From Nereocystis luetkeana (lineage: Eukaryota > Sar > Phaeophyceae > Laminariales > Laminariaceae), in contig JARUPZ010000003.1 in assembly GCA_031213475.1 (NCBI GenBank), positions 11,255,127 through 11,319,126 on the forward strand: a DNA stretch of 64,000 bases. The letters run 5' to 3'. Every line of letters starts with the position of its first letter. The stretch's first letter is position 1. Positions 32,266 through 45,142 of the stretch are shown in pieces. Below the pieces are notes generated by a model. It was not told the DNA's origin and did not search any database. It saw only the letters and a program-made list of their open reading frames with translations. A program made the translations under genes and the position numbers.

Positions 32266-34273
32266 GACAAGGAGTGTTTTCTTTTTGCTTTTTGGAGAGG
32301 GAGTTGCTCGCCCCCCTTGCTGTATTTTTGGTTTCCAACCGATGGGATGCAAGAGTAGAGAGGTGATGGACTGTGTGTAATACACCCGTTTTGCTGAAGC
32401 ATCTTCGATGGTCTCTGAGCATAGCGCGGACCTTCTCAGTGGGTACCCTCTAGAGGCACTATAGATGATGCATACATATCAGTATGTTTTTGTTTTCGTC
32501 AGGGAGAAAGAGCTATAAAAATGGCTTCTCTCCCGGCACACTTTTGTTTTCATTGTTTTGCTTTTTGATGTGGCTCTTTTTTTTAGGTGTGTGGAAGGTA
32601 GAGGTATTACCCACGCCACGTGCACACCTTTCCGAACTTAGACCTATAAGCGAAGAGCCCGCAGGAATTGCCAACATAGAGAACATCCTCCATCAATCAA
32701 TCAATGCAGCCATATCTCAAAAGTGCAAAAAGCGGTCAGTCGGCGAGGTGCCCATCTAAGCCATCTCGCTGACTGGCCGGTTTCTGCGCTTTTGAGACAG
32801 CGGGTGGATTGATAGATTGATGGGTGAAAAAAGAAAAAAGGATGGATGGACTTTTTTGTTGATGCTGGATTCGAAAGCATATTATTCGCCGGTCGTGTTT
32901 CTTTTTTTAGGATTACTGCAGAGGGGAAATAACTCTCCTGTACTGTTTCGTTTGTTGCTTTCTTGGATTGGCGGCGGAGTGCAGCACACGTAAGAAAAGC
33001 ACAGGGCGACTAGCGGTTAGATTTTGAGTGTGACCTATTTGTATGCGTACTGCCGTATCATACGCCCCTGGTATACGAGCACCTCTTCGGTTTACCTTGT
33101 GGGGGAGAGAGGGGGGTGTTAAGGACCTTGGGCAAGCTATATGTGTGTACTACGTATCATGCAAGCATCTCTTTGTTTACCTTGGGGGGAAGAGTAGGGG
33201 GCTGTCACGGACGTTGGGCAGGCTGTTGTGTATGTAACGTATGTGGTGGTGTTTCTGGCGTATCTGATCTGGTGTATGATAGGCTACAGTACGTAGGAGA
33301 TACTAACGTAGTTCTCACTGCTGGAGTAGATAGAGTGAGTCACGTTCAACTGCCCACGACGATTTAGTACAATTCGAGGATTAGGAACACGACGCTAGTT
33401 AATGAATGAACAACGAGGGGAATGATATGAGGAGTTGATCCTTTTACAATCGGTTTCTAAGGAGAATCCATCAATCGATAGATGATATGATACCAGGCAT
33501 ACTCAAGTATAGCGTTGTGGCCATCAATACCATCTTAAATAACCTGGTAGCATCAGTATGATGGTCATCAATGATCATCAATGTCGCCAATCGTCAATTG
33601 CCAATTGGATCTATGTCATCGTGGCCGTCTGTCTGATAATCACATGCCGCTGTTATGAATCAGCGTAGTCGCGCGCTGAGGGGATGATAAAACGCTTATC
33701 ACACCCTGGACAAAAGACAACACCAGGACTACTGCCTATGAATAGGTTCCTATTGCAATAGCCTGTTTACTGTGGCCTATGCTTGCATGCGTGATAAGAC
33801 ACGACTTGAACTCTATTATCGGGGAAAATGCTATGAATAGACAGCCATCTGGCCCTACTGCCCAGACTTTTCTAATTTATCGACAGCTCCCAAAGTCATC
33901 CGACAGTTCGAATAGATAAGTGGGCAGTCTCCGAAATCAATTGTGCGGACAACCCCAATAGATAAACGGGCAGGCTTGGGGGCGCAGGGATGGGAGAAAC
34001 GGGGGCGGGGGAGGGAACCGGGGCAGGGAGGGGGGCGTAAGGAGGGAGATAATAACAAGGGGAGGGGATGCCATGATGCAAAGCGGCCCCTGTTGAAGGG
34101 AATCATGCAAAGATGTAAGGGAAGAACAACATTAACACACCCTCTACAGTATTATGTGGTACCAGGTATATGACAACCCTTCGGAGTCAAGCGATACAAC
34201 ATTGAAGGGCATCAAGGTGGCGATGAGCAGGGGGGGGCGCGGATGGAGGGCCAATAAACAATATTGATTTCAG

Positions 34274-34931
34274 CGAAGAAGCCCACACAAACCAGGAACG
34301 AACAAATCATACCCAACCCTTCCTCCTCGACAACCAAACGCATTCAGGCTCGATCATCTTCGAAGCGCAGCACCTGCCTTCCCTCTTCCCTCCTCCCAGC
34401 AAAATCCACGTCGACAAGACCTGGCCGACCTGTATATCGTAACTAAACTCGAAATACAAAGGGGTTACAGAGTAGCGAGGGTGCACGAAAAAGAAATCCG
34501 AAACGGCGCTTTGTTTTCCCCGAGGTCTTCAAGTGGACAGTAGGGGAATCATACTCGAACTGAGTTAAAACACGCCGACAGAAAGTTGTCTTCTGCCAGG
34601 TATGCAATTTCGTGCGGAAATCTAACCCTGCTGGTTTTCTTTTCGCTCTGAACTGTTTAGGAATAGTGTGGTATCGTTTATCTCTTCCATCGTGTACCCT
34701 CGACGTATACCAGGTACCAGTTACCAGTTACAATGTTTCACACGTCGGTCGGATCGCGATCTACTGCAGTACTGGATCATCTGCTGTAGATGCTACGAAT
34801 CCTCTGCCCTCCACCGTTGTCACGTCCTGTGCAAGATCTGTATAGTTCAGATCCAACCCAGGAAATTCGTGCTACCTGGAGATCATGCAGATGAATACGG
34901 CTCGCACTTGGCAACTGAGCTTGTGCTGTAG
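34274..34931 (+). pseudogene. Possible two-exon ORF, unit 2, with premature stop
   Basis: Counterpart of 15114-15771: exon 34274-34599, intron 34600-34660, exon 34661-34931. TAG at 34541-34543 replaces TGG. Unit 3 lacks the region. Confidence 0.25.
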
Positions 34932-35284
34932 ACCATGCAAGATCAGGGATGAATGTCGATCATGAGGCGGGAATCGACGATCTGCCCGATGTGTGTCATG
35001 CATGTAATGCTTTACCTCTTGGAGGCCATCTGCAATCAGAAACAAGTCGCAAGAAGCGTTTTTTAGTCACGGCCAGCGTCCCCATCTATATATTTTTTTG
35101 CAGTACCTACCTGGCACCTGGTACTTTTTTACCTATAATACATGATATGAGCTAACTTAACCCCTCTGTAGGACTGCGCTCCCGTTTCGAACACGCATCC
35201 CTTGGAATTATGATTACATACAAGTATAATACTTCCTCTGTCCCATAAATCTGGTCGGTTGTGTTTGTACGAGCCCTTCCTTAC

Positions 35285-35348
35285 CGGTGTCCGATTTGGT
35301 TTTCGATGTTTTTTTCGATTTCTTCGCCGTTTGTTTAGCTAGAACCAT
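35285..35348 (-). CDS. Histone-H3-tail-like short exon, unit 2
   Basis: Counterpart of 16120-16183 with identical coding sequence and donor. Confidence 0.25.
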
Positions 35349-35836
35349 AGATATTTTTTGTGCAGAACGCTGTTGAACCATGCGGCCGGACGGCTGGAAA
35401 AAATCAGTCGGCCGAGAAATGGCCGTATTTCGCCCCTTTCCCAGGGGCAAAAAAGTGCTGGGAAAAAAAAAAAAAAAATGTCTCTAAAATGGCCAAAATG
35501 GGGTAAATATATTCTGACCTGATTTCAGTATTGAAAATTAATTTCTCTTTTTTTTCTTGCATCTGCTTCGTCTGCGCTGTATCTTTCTATAAGGTCATCG
35601 TCAACGCCGTTCCACCCAAACTAAAAATCGCCAATAACCGACCAGACTTACCGGACAGAGGAAGCATGTGGTTCTGTAAAGTACGGTACTAAAAGGTTGA
35701 AACCCACAGCCCAGGTGCAGAGGACGGCCCTCCCTTCCCCTCTCGCGTCAAAAAACGAATGAAAAAAAAGCGTATCCCCCCTCTCGACTTGCCGTCTAAT
35801 GTACAGCAGCATACCTGATGTATTCACGTTAGCCGG

Positions 35837-36928
35837 GGTATAGAACTACTTGCAGATATCTCACTCTCTGAGCGTGCTCGGTTGGTACATCCCTGGCCTC
35901 TCAGAGCTCCCACTTGGACAACGCCTCCTTATTCGATTACTTGCGGGGCCTTTCAGCGGTTCTTCGTTTTCTCCATTTCTCTTTACATTTTCGGTTATTT
36001 TTTTGCCTTTTTCTTCTCTCGTTTCGTGTTCGTGAGTGTACTCGGAACACGGCACCGCGGGCGAGCCAAGCGCCGTCGCGGGTATCAGCGGGTGCTGGCG
36101 AGTAGAGGGGAGGTCGAAAGGAGCGCGGTCGGCGCTTTCGTGCCTAGGCGTCGCTTGTGCCTCCAGACACGAGGGAAGCATGAATGGGCTCTGTCTGGCC
36201 TCCATCTGCATAATTCGATTCAGTACGTACGAGTATAGAAGAAGGGTCTTTCGGGATTGCAAGGTAAGATACAAGCGGTTCTTATTTTGCGGCCGGGCTG
36301 AAATCACTGAGGGAGCTACCCAGTCTGAGCAGCAACGTTGTCGAGCTGGCGTACGACGGCCACGGTGAGCACCGGGGGCTTAACGCGAAGCGGGCGACGG
36401 GGCTCACTGTGGCAGAGAGGAAGGGAAGCTTTTTACCCGGACCGAATCGGTGGCGAGGTGGTCGCGAGAGGGGCGGGCGGCGTATGAGGGTGAGAGAAAA
36501 GCACTGCTGTCCGTTTGTTTTTTCTCTTTTTTACCGATGCAAGGTGTTCCAATCAAGCAGAAAAATATTGCATGACGAGAGGGACGGGGATGTTCTTTTC
36601 TTTCCGTTTTTTTTTGTTCGCTTTACATTGTTTTTGCGGTGCTGCTGTGCCGTGCTATTCTTTCTCTTTTTCCGTACATACTGCATATCGAAAGAAGACC
36701 TGGGGTATGTACGTACGTACGGCATGTGAGCGAGCGTAGCGGGCGGAACCGCCCGCGACGCGAAGCGTCTGTGGCGTCCGAGCTGTTTTTTCCTGAAGCA
36801 TGGCGGCGGGACTCTTGGCATTACGAGTTATCAAGTCGCCAGTTTACAACTACGATCATATAAAAAACTACAGTGTATTCAATCATGAACCTCTGTCCGC
36901 TTCGCATACAAGTAGTAATTCCCTTGTA
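35837..36928. repeat. Module P, second copy, in unit 2
   Basis: Counterpart of 16671-17808. It lacks the final GC hairpin. Unit 3 has lost this module in its 3.4 kb deletion. Confidence 0.8.
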
Positions 36929-38872
36929 TGTCATATATCTTTGTCATCGAACACGGTCTCAGATGCCACTTTGTTTTTGACGTGGAAGTTCGTGGCAGTT
37001 TCCTTGGAAGTAAGACTCCTCTTCCGTGGAAGTAACTTTTGCTTCCATGCAAGTAAATTCTACTTCTGACATGAGAGCAAATACATGGAAGATTCCATGG
37101 GCTACTTTCATGGAAGTTTCCATGGCAAGCTTTGGTGGAAGCCCGAACGGAAGCCCATGAAAGCTGTAGTATGTAGGGCAGGAGCTGCACAGTAGAAGTA
37201 GGTTACGTCTACTACTATTACTATTGTTACTAATAGTAAAAACCAGGTACTGCTAACCCGACTATTACTGCTGCTGCTGCTACTACTGTGGAGATTTTGT
37301 CGCCCACTCAGCGACCTGAAGTACTTTCAAGCACAGCGACCTATAGTTTTCGAGCGTATTTCCAAGCGCAGCGACCCAAGAGCGTTCCCCAAATACTGCT
37401 TCAAGCAAGCAGAGGCCTCGAAGTGGTAGTAGGGATACGGCTACGGTGAGAAACAAGCCGTTGCATATTGTAGTTATAGTGGAAAGAACGGCTTGGTGTG
37501 AAGAGTTCACACTCTACAGTACCTCGTATCGATACACAAATCAGAAGCTCGCCGAAGCTCGTGGAAGTTCACGGAAACCAGCGGAAATAAATATGTACTC
37601 GTAGCTCGTGGAAGCTTCCATGGAAATTCAAAAATGGAAGCTTGTGGAAGCTTCCGCACACATGTTAGTAGACTATGCTTCCATGGAAGCTTCCATCTAC
37701 TTCTGCAAGAAATACCAAGAATGTACAAACCGCATCGAACACTACAATCGCCAGTGCGCGACTGAATGCTCCAAACGTTAGGCACGTGACAAATAGGCAG
37801 GCGGCGACAATGGCATTGATTCAATTGTTGATGACGACGATCATTAATTCCCACCATAGTGATGCTAACAGTTTTTTCGTGGTGATGTTGATGACCCCAA
37901 CGATATACTCAAGTAGACTGATCTCAAGACGTGGTATCATCCATCAATTGTCGATTCCTCGCCATGTTTTCCTCCTCAATATCAATATCCATTATCTCAT
38001 GGTTCCGCTTATTTACCGAACCGCCGCAAACAGTTCGGCACGTGTGTGTGTCTGCACAGCAGTAAGAACTACGATTGTAGTATCTCCACCTTCGGCCTAT
38101 TGTACACCAGACCATACAAATCACATACACCTGATACACCACATGCATCACATACAGTTCCCCCGCAGCCGGCAAAAGCTCTCTATTCTCCCCCCAAGAG
38201 CAATCACAAGAGCTACTCGCATACTTCGAACTATATGATACCTAGTACACACATATAGATAGGTAGGCAACCATTTTTCAAAACTCCCAACCGCTCCTCG
38301 TCCCTCGCCTCTCCTCCCTCCACCTCACTCGACGGTTCCTTGTCCTACCTCCGCCCCCCCGCCTGCACTCGCCCACTCGCCCACCAACGGACCCGACACC
38401 ATCGCTCGCCCTGCACCGGCCTTAAGCGATTGATATGCCCCCCAAAATAGAGAAATATGCATAGCGCCCCCCCCAATACAACTCCAGGCAGCGCTGCTTG
38501 CTGCTGGTGTGTACGCCAGCGCTGCTCCGTTAAGCCGACCGGGGCGCGGGGCGAGCACAGCTAAGCATACAGCACAGAGACATGCCTGATGTCATAAGTA
38601 CAGACACTGTTAACTACGCGCTACCAGGTATATCTGTATCATCCATCTACACAAACAGAACACCCACAAAAGACAAGCAAACTTCTGCAAAAACACAAAA
38701 ACACAAAAGCCAAAAATATTATAAAACCCAATACCCTGTACTATACGCGCTGTGTATCATCTACGCACGATGCAAAAAGCAAACGCACGACTACTACGTA
38801 AACAACACACCGAAAAAATGCAAAAAGCAAAATATACAATAAGATGCGAATACTTCGAGCAAAAGGCAACAA

Positions 38873-39190
38873 CTAGTTGACCAAGATGCAACAAGAATTG
38901 CAGCAACCACAAACAAACTTCAAACCGCTATTCTCTATGCCCACCGTCAGATACCGTATACTACAATCAAGATAACATACACGCCCTAGGACGAATTTCC
39001 AAGCCGAGTTTCTTCTAGGCAAGGGGGGCGAAAAATGGTGGCCCGTCGAGATATTTCCATAGAAGAATCGCTCGGCGTTTGCACCTTCCCCATTGTCGAG
39101 AGAACCAGCTTCGAAATACGTGGGAGTGTAGTCTACCAGGTAGCGTGTAATACGGGAACACAGACGACAACGAACATCGCGGCTTCCCAC
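38873..39190 (-). CDS. Exon-like ORF, copy 3 of the 544-861 frame
   Basis: Same frame and length. It differs by several replacements (L to S after GHHF, C to R in LGCVC, and two changes near GIEKS). The changes are mainly non-synonymous, which argues against strong protein constraint. Confidence 0.18.
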   Translation of the reverse strand: MGSRDVRCRLCSRITRYLVDYTPTYFEAGSLDNGEGANAERFFYGNISTGHHFSPPLPRRNSAWKFVLGRVCYLDCSIRYLTVGIENSGLKFVCGCCNSCCILVN

Positions 39191-41962
39191 CCCATATTGA
39201 TGGGGTAGTGCTCTATTTCATGCATGCAGCTCTCACGAAGCAGGAGGCTTTTCCTACACCCCCAAAGTCATTTCTACAACAACAAACAGCATAACGGAGC
39301 AGGGGCGCCGGGGGTGGGGGGAACAGGGGAGGGGGTGGGGGGGAAGGGGTTGAAAGGCAGTCCCCAATAAGCTCAGTCCCGGTCCGGTGAATGAAGCGTC
39401 CTACAAGTACAACCACAGCTGTACTGCTGCGCACACCAGCCAGGAGATTAGTCCGGCACGGTGCAACGCGTATACAACAGCTGCTGCTGCACTGCTGCTA
39501 ACACCAGCCAGGAGGAGTTTACTTTAACCGAGCCTATACGTTCCGGGTGTGATACGATGCTCCCATGTGGCACGCACGGCGTCTGCTTAACAAACAAGCA
39601 GCGCCAGCCTCCAGCATCGCAAAAAAGGGGCGGGGGGCCTCAAATGGTCCCCAGACATGACAGACAACGTTCCCTCCCGGCACGGTGTAGTTAACGCATG
39701 TACGGTACGCTAAGCACAACAGCCTGGACTAAAAGGAACACTGTACGATGACTGCCTCAATACCCGACACGCTCCCTCCCTACCTCCCCTAACCCCAACA
39801 CGCGACATGCTCTCCACCCTGGCACGGTACAAATAATGCACCAATAGATGTAGCGCGCACACCGGCCTGGACGAGAGGCTAGAGAGCACACCTCCCGATC
39901 GACCCCTTGCCTGCACCGTCAATGCTACACAGGTGGCTGGGACCCCTCCCCCCCTGCACAATGTGGGCATAAAATAATCCTTGTGGAGACGTCGAACAAT
40001 GTAGCACACCAGTATTAACAGTCGTATACCGAATTGAGAGGTTATCGACACTTTGTGGGGTTCGCTAGATTGTTCTACTTTTCTACAAGGATTTGTTTAC
40101 GCCTGCATTGTGCAGGGGGGGGGGTGTCTCGGTCACCTGTGCAATACGCGACGTATCTATAAAACAATCCACCCGAAAGAGCGTGGCGCGCGACTGCCAT
40201 CCCTCTCCTATTACCCAACAGGTGGACTCAAAATCAACATGATGAACCCATGAAATCGACGGCTTCTTACTGTTACGAGTATATACCACCAACACTAATA
40301 ACTACTACTGTGCTACATAAAGCGACACATCATGATGAAACAACTAGACTTACTGGACTTGATAGTAGTGCTGCTCACTAGAACCTTGATGATGGCCAAA
40401 AGTATAATACCTTAGCTGTACTGCCCTCTACCTTCTACCTCCACCTAATATATAAATCCCCCCCAAATACAAACCATGGCGGGCGAGCCATATCCACAGA
40501 GGCCTTTCCATCTCTAAAACAACACGCACCAGTACATACCCTACTGGCCATGGCCATCTAAACCTTTAACATAAACAAAATGACGGGCGAGTCAGTCCCC
40601 CTCCAGTCCAAAATATCCCCCCCCCAAAAAAACACAACGAGAGCTGTTCTTCCTCTCCAATCCAATGGCCCTCACAAAGATGAAGGGCGAGTAAGTCCCT
40701 TCCCAATCCAACGAAAAAACGCGCCTCCTTGCACCCATCCATGCATCAATTCATCCCCGAGACAGTGCAGACAGCCCGCGGTCAGTCGGCGGGATAACCA
40801 ACCAAACGTTCCGGCTTTTCCCTTCACTTGTCGGCCTGGGCTTGGCAAGGAGTGCACGTGGTGTGGGGGACACCTCTATCTACCTTCCCTCCCCAACCAA
40901 GCAAACACCACGTGCCAGAGCCATAGCATCTCCTCTCCTCTCCGACCCTCTCCTCTCGTATCCCGAACCAAACCAAAACTGCACGGGCGAGGAGGCTTTT
41001 GGCTCTCTCTTCAAAACGAAAAACAAAACAAAAAACTACCCATAATATATGTATTACCAGAGTATCATAGCCACTACTAAGCTAACAAGAGGGTCAGCGC
41101 GATGCCCAGATACCGTCGAGGTTGTCTCTTCAAAAAGTGTGTACGTACACGAATTCGTCGCCTATCCCTTCCCTCCTATCGGTTCAAAAAAAGACAGCAC
41201 CGCGGCCGGGAAATTCCCTCCTCGACATCTATCAACTCCCAAACTCAACGTCGTTTCCAAATCCGAAGCGCTACATACATCGTACTATACAGGCGAGAAT
41301 CGTATGTAACCTCTCAGAATAAAAAGCAACATGCAAAACACTGAAGACGACGTGAGCGAATCACTTTTCCTCCGCGAACACAAACAAAGTTAAAAGCCAG
41401 ATCCATCCCGCTGCTATATAACTACTGTAGTAATAGCACCTACCAGTATTCAAAGTCTCAATAAAAGCGGGTACCAAGTGAAGACAAAGAGGGATGACGA
41501 GAAGTCCAAGGTACAAATACGCCTCCGAAAGATGCACAGCAGTAACCGTGGAAGCGTCTGCTGTAGTATTTGCCGTTCTGTCACCCCCTCCCCCCCCAAC
41601 AAAAGAGCGCGACGGGGGCGAACGCCATTTCCTCTTCAAAAAGCAAGAAACAAAGCATGGATGCCCCATATCTCACTGAGCGCAGAAAAATATCGGTGAA
41701 TTGAGGCCAAAAGCGTTAGGGCTCGTCTTTCCTGCCTGGTGTGCCTACCGATATCGTCATCACCACGACCCTCGCCTAAACATCTGGCGGGGTCAGGCAG
41801 ACAAAAGGCGTACATACGCATACGAGGTGGCACCTCAGCCTTCCTTCCCAGATAGGTAAACACCACGGGCGAGTCTCATCCTTCCTCCCAAAAATGAAAA
41901 ACGGTACCCTAACAAAAGCAGGACCGGCGAGCAATGTCTCCCCCAACACAAAACAGTAATGG

Positions 41963-42090
41963 ATCAATCAATCAATCAATCCATACCTCTTCCATCCACC
42001 TATCAATCAATCATTCAATCCATCCCCCCACCCATCCACCCATTCACCCATCCAACATGCAATCCATCGATCCAACCATCCATGCATCAG
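41963..42090. repeat. ATCA/ATCC microsatellite, copy 3
   Basis: Counterpart of 3623-3754, with fewer ATCA units at the start. Confidence 0.9.
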
Positions 42091-42705
42091 TCAATAAACC
42101 CCCATGATCCCTCTGAAAGCGCAGAGGACGCGAGCCCGGTGCATTGCCGGGGCCGTCGCGTTCGTCTCTAAAAGGTGCCTTGCCTGCCTGGTGTGCCTAC
42201 CGACATCGCCATCGCCACTGCCCTCGCCTAAACATCTGGCGAGAGCAGGCACCCAGCCAGCCAGCCAGCCACCTCTCTCCTAGCGCCGTTCCCGAAATAG
42301 CGACAGCCGGGGTGTGGCGGACTGGGGTGTAACTGCACCACCAACAACATCAGCAACAGCAAACCACCTTAGCCGATCGACTAAATCACTCTCACAATGC
42401 ACACGGAGGAAGGGGGGGCATCGCGACTACCCATCCCGTCGAGCGCGTCCGTTCTCCCCCCGAATCGCGTACCTGTTGCCCCTATTTTTCATCATTATTT
42501 TTCCCCTCATTTTTTGTTTGTTTCGTTTGTTTATTACCATCTCTTCTTTTCCCCGTCGAGCGCGTCCCTTCTTCCCCCGAATCGCGTTCCTGTTTCCCCT
42601 TTTTCCTTTTTTGTTGTTGTTTGTTCATTTGTTTTTTTCGTTTGTTTGCCTTTTTTTTCCTTTTTTTCCCCCTCATCGGTTTTTATACTTTTTCCCCCAT
42701 TTATC

Positions 42706-43605
42706 TTTACAAGAGTCGCCCGGCCAGACAAGAAGAAGGTCGACAACATCGCCGCCACTGCGCGCGATCCATCGCCTCGATCACATCTACACGTGTGCCT
42801 ACCCCACACCCACCTTTCTCCCCTCACCGTCGTCAGGGGGTGGGGCGGCGGGAGCAATGAGAGCAACACGAACACCGGAGACATCACTGCGAAACAGGTT
42901 TTTCTTTACAAGAGTCACCCGGCCAGACAAGAAGAAGGTCGACAACATCGCCGCCACTGCGCGCGATCCATCGCCTCGATCACATCTACACGTGTGCCTA
43001 CCCCACACCCACCTTTCTCCCCTCACCGTCGTCAGGGGGTGGGGCGGCGGGAGCAATGAGAGCAACACGAACACCGGAGACATCACTGCGAAACAGGCCT
43101 CGCCTTTTCTATATAAGAGCCACCCGGCCAGACAAGAAGAGGGTCGACAACATCGCCGCCACTGCGCGCGATCCATCGCCTCTATCACATCTACACGTGT
43201 GCCTACCCCACACCCACCTTTCTCCCCTCACCGTCGTCAGGGGGTGGGGCGGCGGGAGCAAATAGAGCAACACGAACACCGGAGACATCACTGCGAAACA
43301 GGCCTCGCCTTTTCTATATAAGAGCCACCCGGCCAGACAAGAAGAGGGTCGACAACATCGCCGCCACTGCGCGCGATCCATCGCCTCTATCACATCTACA
43401 CGTGTGCCTACCCACCCCCACCTTTCTCCCCTCACCGTCGTCAGGGGGTGGGGCGGCGGGAGCAATGAGAGCAACACGAACACCGGGGAACTCACCACGT
43501 GGCAGGTCTCGCGAGGAAAACAAAAGGTCGACCAGACCGCCGCTACCGCGTGAGACCCATCGCCTCCATCACGCATACAATTATGTCCACCCCACCCCTA
43601 CCCCA
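42706..43605. repeat. Nested ~200-bp satellite, four units plus degenerate unit
   Basis: Copy 3 counterpart, with starts at 42706, 42905, 43110 and 43315. Confidence 0.92.
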
Positions 43606-43822
43606 TCCTCCTTTCCCCCCCCCACTACCCCTCCCACCACATGCCAAATGACAAAAAAAAACACACACACACACAGGAGTATCCGGCGGAGGCATCTCTA
43701 CACGTAGTCCACTGTCATCGCCATCGCGGCAGACACCGCCTCCGCCGTCAATCAACACCGCCACCGCTGCCACTGCAGTCCTAGGCCCTCAGGATGCCGA
43801 TGAGGCGCACATACCTGAAGCG

Positions 43823-44019
43823 TGGAGTAGGGTGGGGAAGGTTGAGGTCGGCTGAGGTGGGGTGGGGTGGGGTGGGGTGAGGTGAGGTGAGGTAGGGTGG
43901 GGTGAGGTAGGGTGGGGTGAGGTGAGCTGGGGTGAGCTGAGGTAGAGTGGGGTGAGGTGCGGTGAGGTGGGGTGGAGCGGGGTGAGGTACGGTGGAGTGA
44001 GGTGGAGTGCAGTGGGGTA
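43823..44019. repeat. G-rich GGTGA minisatellite, copy 3 (long)
   Basis: Counterpart of 5278-5437, expanded to nearly 200 bp. Confidence 0.9.
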
Positions 44020-45142
44020 TAATAGAACTACATACTTAGATCACAACCGCTGAGCGTGCTCGGTTGGTGCATCCCTGGTCTCTCAGAGCTCCAACTTCCA
44101 AACCGCCTTCTTTCATTACTTGCCGGACCTTTCCAGCAGTTCTTTGTTTTCGCGGTCCTTTCTTCTTTTTTTCTTTTTTTGTTTCGTGTGCGTGCGTGTT
44201 CTCCGAGCACGGCATCGCGGGAGGACCCGGCACCGTCGCGGGTGCCAGCGGGTAGAGGGGGGGTTGCAAGGAGCGCGGTCGCCGCTTTCGTGCCTAGGCG
44301 TCGCGTGTGCCTCGAGACACGAGGGATGCATGAACGGGCTTTGTCTGGCTTCGATTTATGATTTTTGATAAGAGTATGTACGAGTTTATAAAGGTCGTTC
44401 GGGAGGGAAAGATAATATTCAAGCGGTGCTTATCTTTGCGACCACGCTGAAATTGAAAGAGGGAGGTGTGCAGTTTGAACACCAACGTTATCGAGCTGGC
44501 GAACGACGGCCACGGTGAGCACCGGGCTTCACGCCGGGCGGGCGACGGGGCTGATTGTGGCAGAGAGTGATAAAAGCTTTACCCGGACCGAATCGGTAGC
44601 GAGGTGGTCGCGAGAGGGGCGGGCGGCGTACGAGGCTGAGAGAAGCTCTTCTGTGCGATTTGTTTTTTTTCTTCTTTTCGACCGGGTGTAAGGTGTTCCA
44701 ATCAGACAGAACAAATATTACACGAGAGGGAACGGGGATTTTTTTTCCTTTCCGAGTTTTCGGTTTCATTTTCATTGTTTTTGCTGCTGTGCCGTGCTGT
44801 GCTTTCGCTTTCTTCGAACATACAGTACAGACATAGAGCATATCGAAAGAAGAAAATAACTACAGACAGTAGTACCCTACCTGGGGTGTATGTACGTACG
44901 TACGACATCCGCGACGCGAAGCGTATATGTGGCATCCAAGCTGACGTCGGAGCTGTTTTTTCCTGAAGCATGGCGGCGGGACTCTTGGCATTATCAAGTC
45001 GCCGGTTTGCAATTACGATCCTTGAAAACACTAAACTCAATCGTGGACCTCTGTTCGCTTCGCGTAATTTGATGTGTTTTTTTCCTTCCTGAGCGAGCGT
45101 AGCGGGCGGCGTAGGCCGCCCGCGGAGCGAAGCGCCTTGTAT
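44016..45142. repeat. Module P, first copy, in unit 3 (longer form)
   Basis: Retains about 0.2 kb (near 44144-44325) missing from units 1 and 2. That segment matches the middle of the second module (16790-17010). Unit 3 therefore probably keeps the older arrangement and units 1 and 2 share a deletion. Confidence 0.8.

Larger units (their letters stand above)
19223..38340. repeat. Giant tandem repeat unit, copy 2
   Basis: Second full unit, 19118 bp, collinear with copy 1. It has four nested ~200-bp satellite units, a CTTGCC array about half as long as copy 1, a 1-bp deletion in the VPS15-like exon, and it lacks the GC hairpin corresponding to 17760-17808 of copy 1. Stretches not listed separately (19223-19746, 20065-21318, 25745-27877, 33370-34270, 37716-38340) repeat the unnamed non-coding DNA of copy 1. 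Confidence 0.97.
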
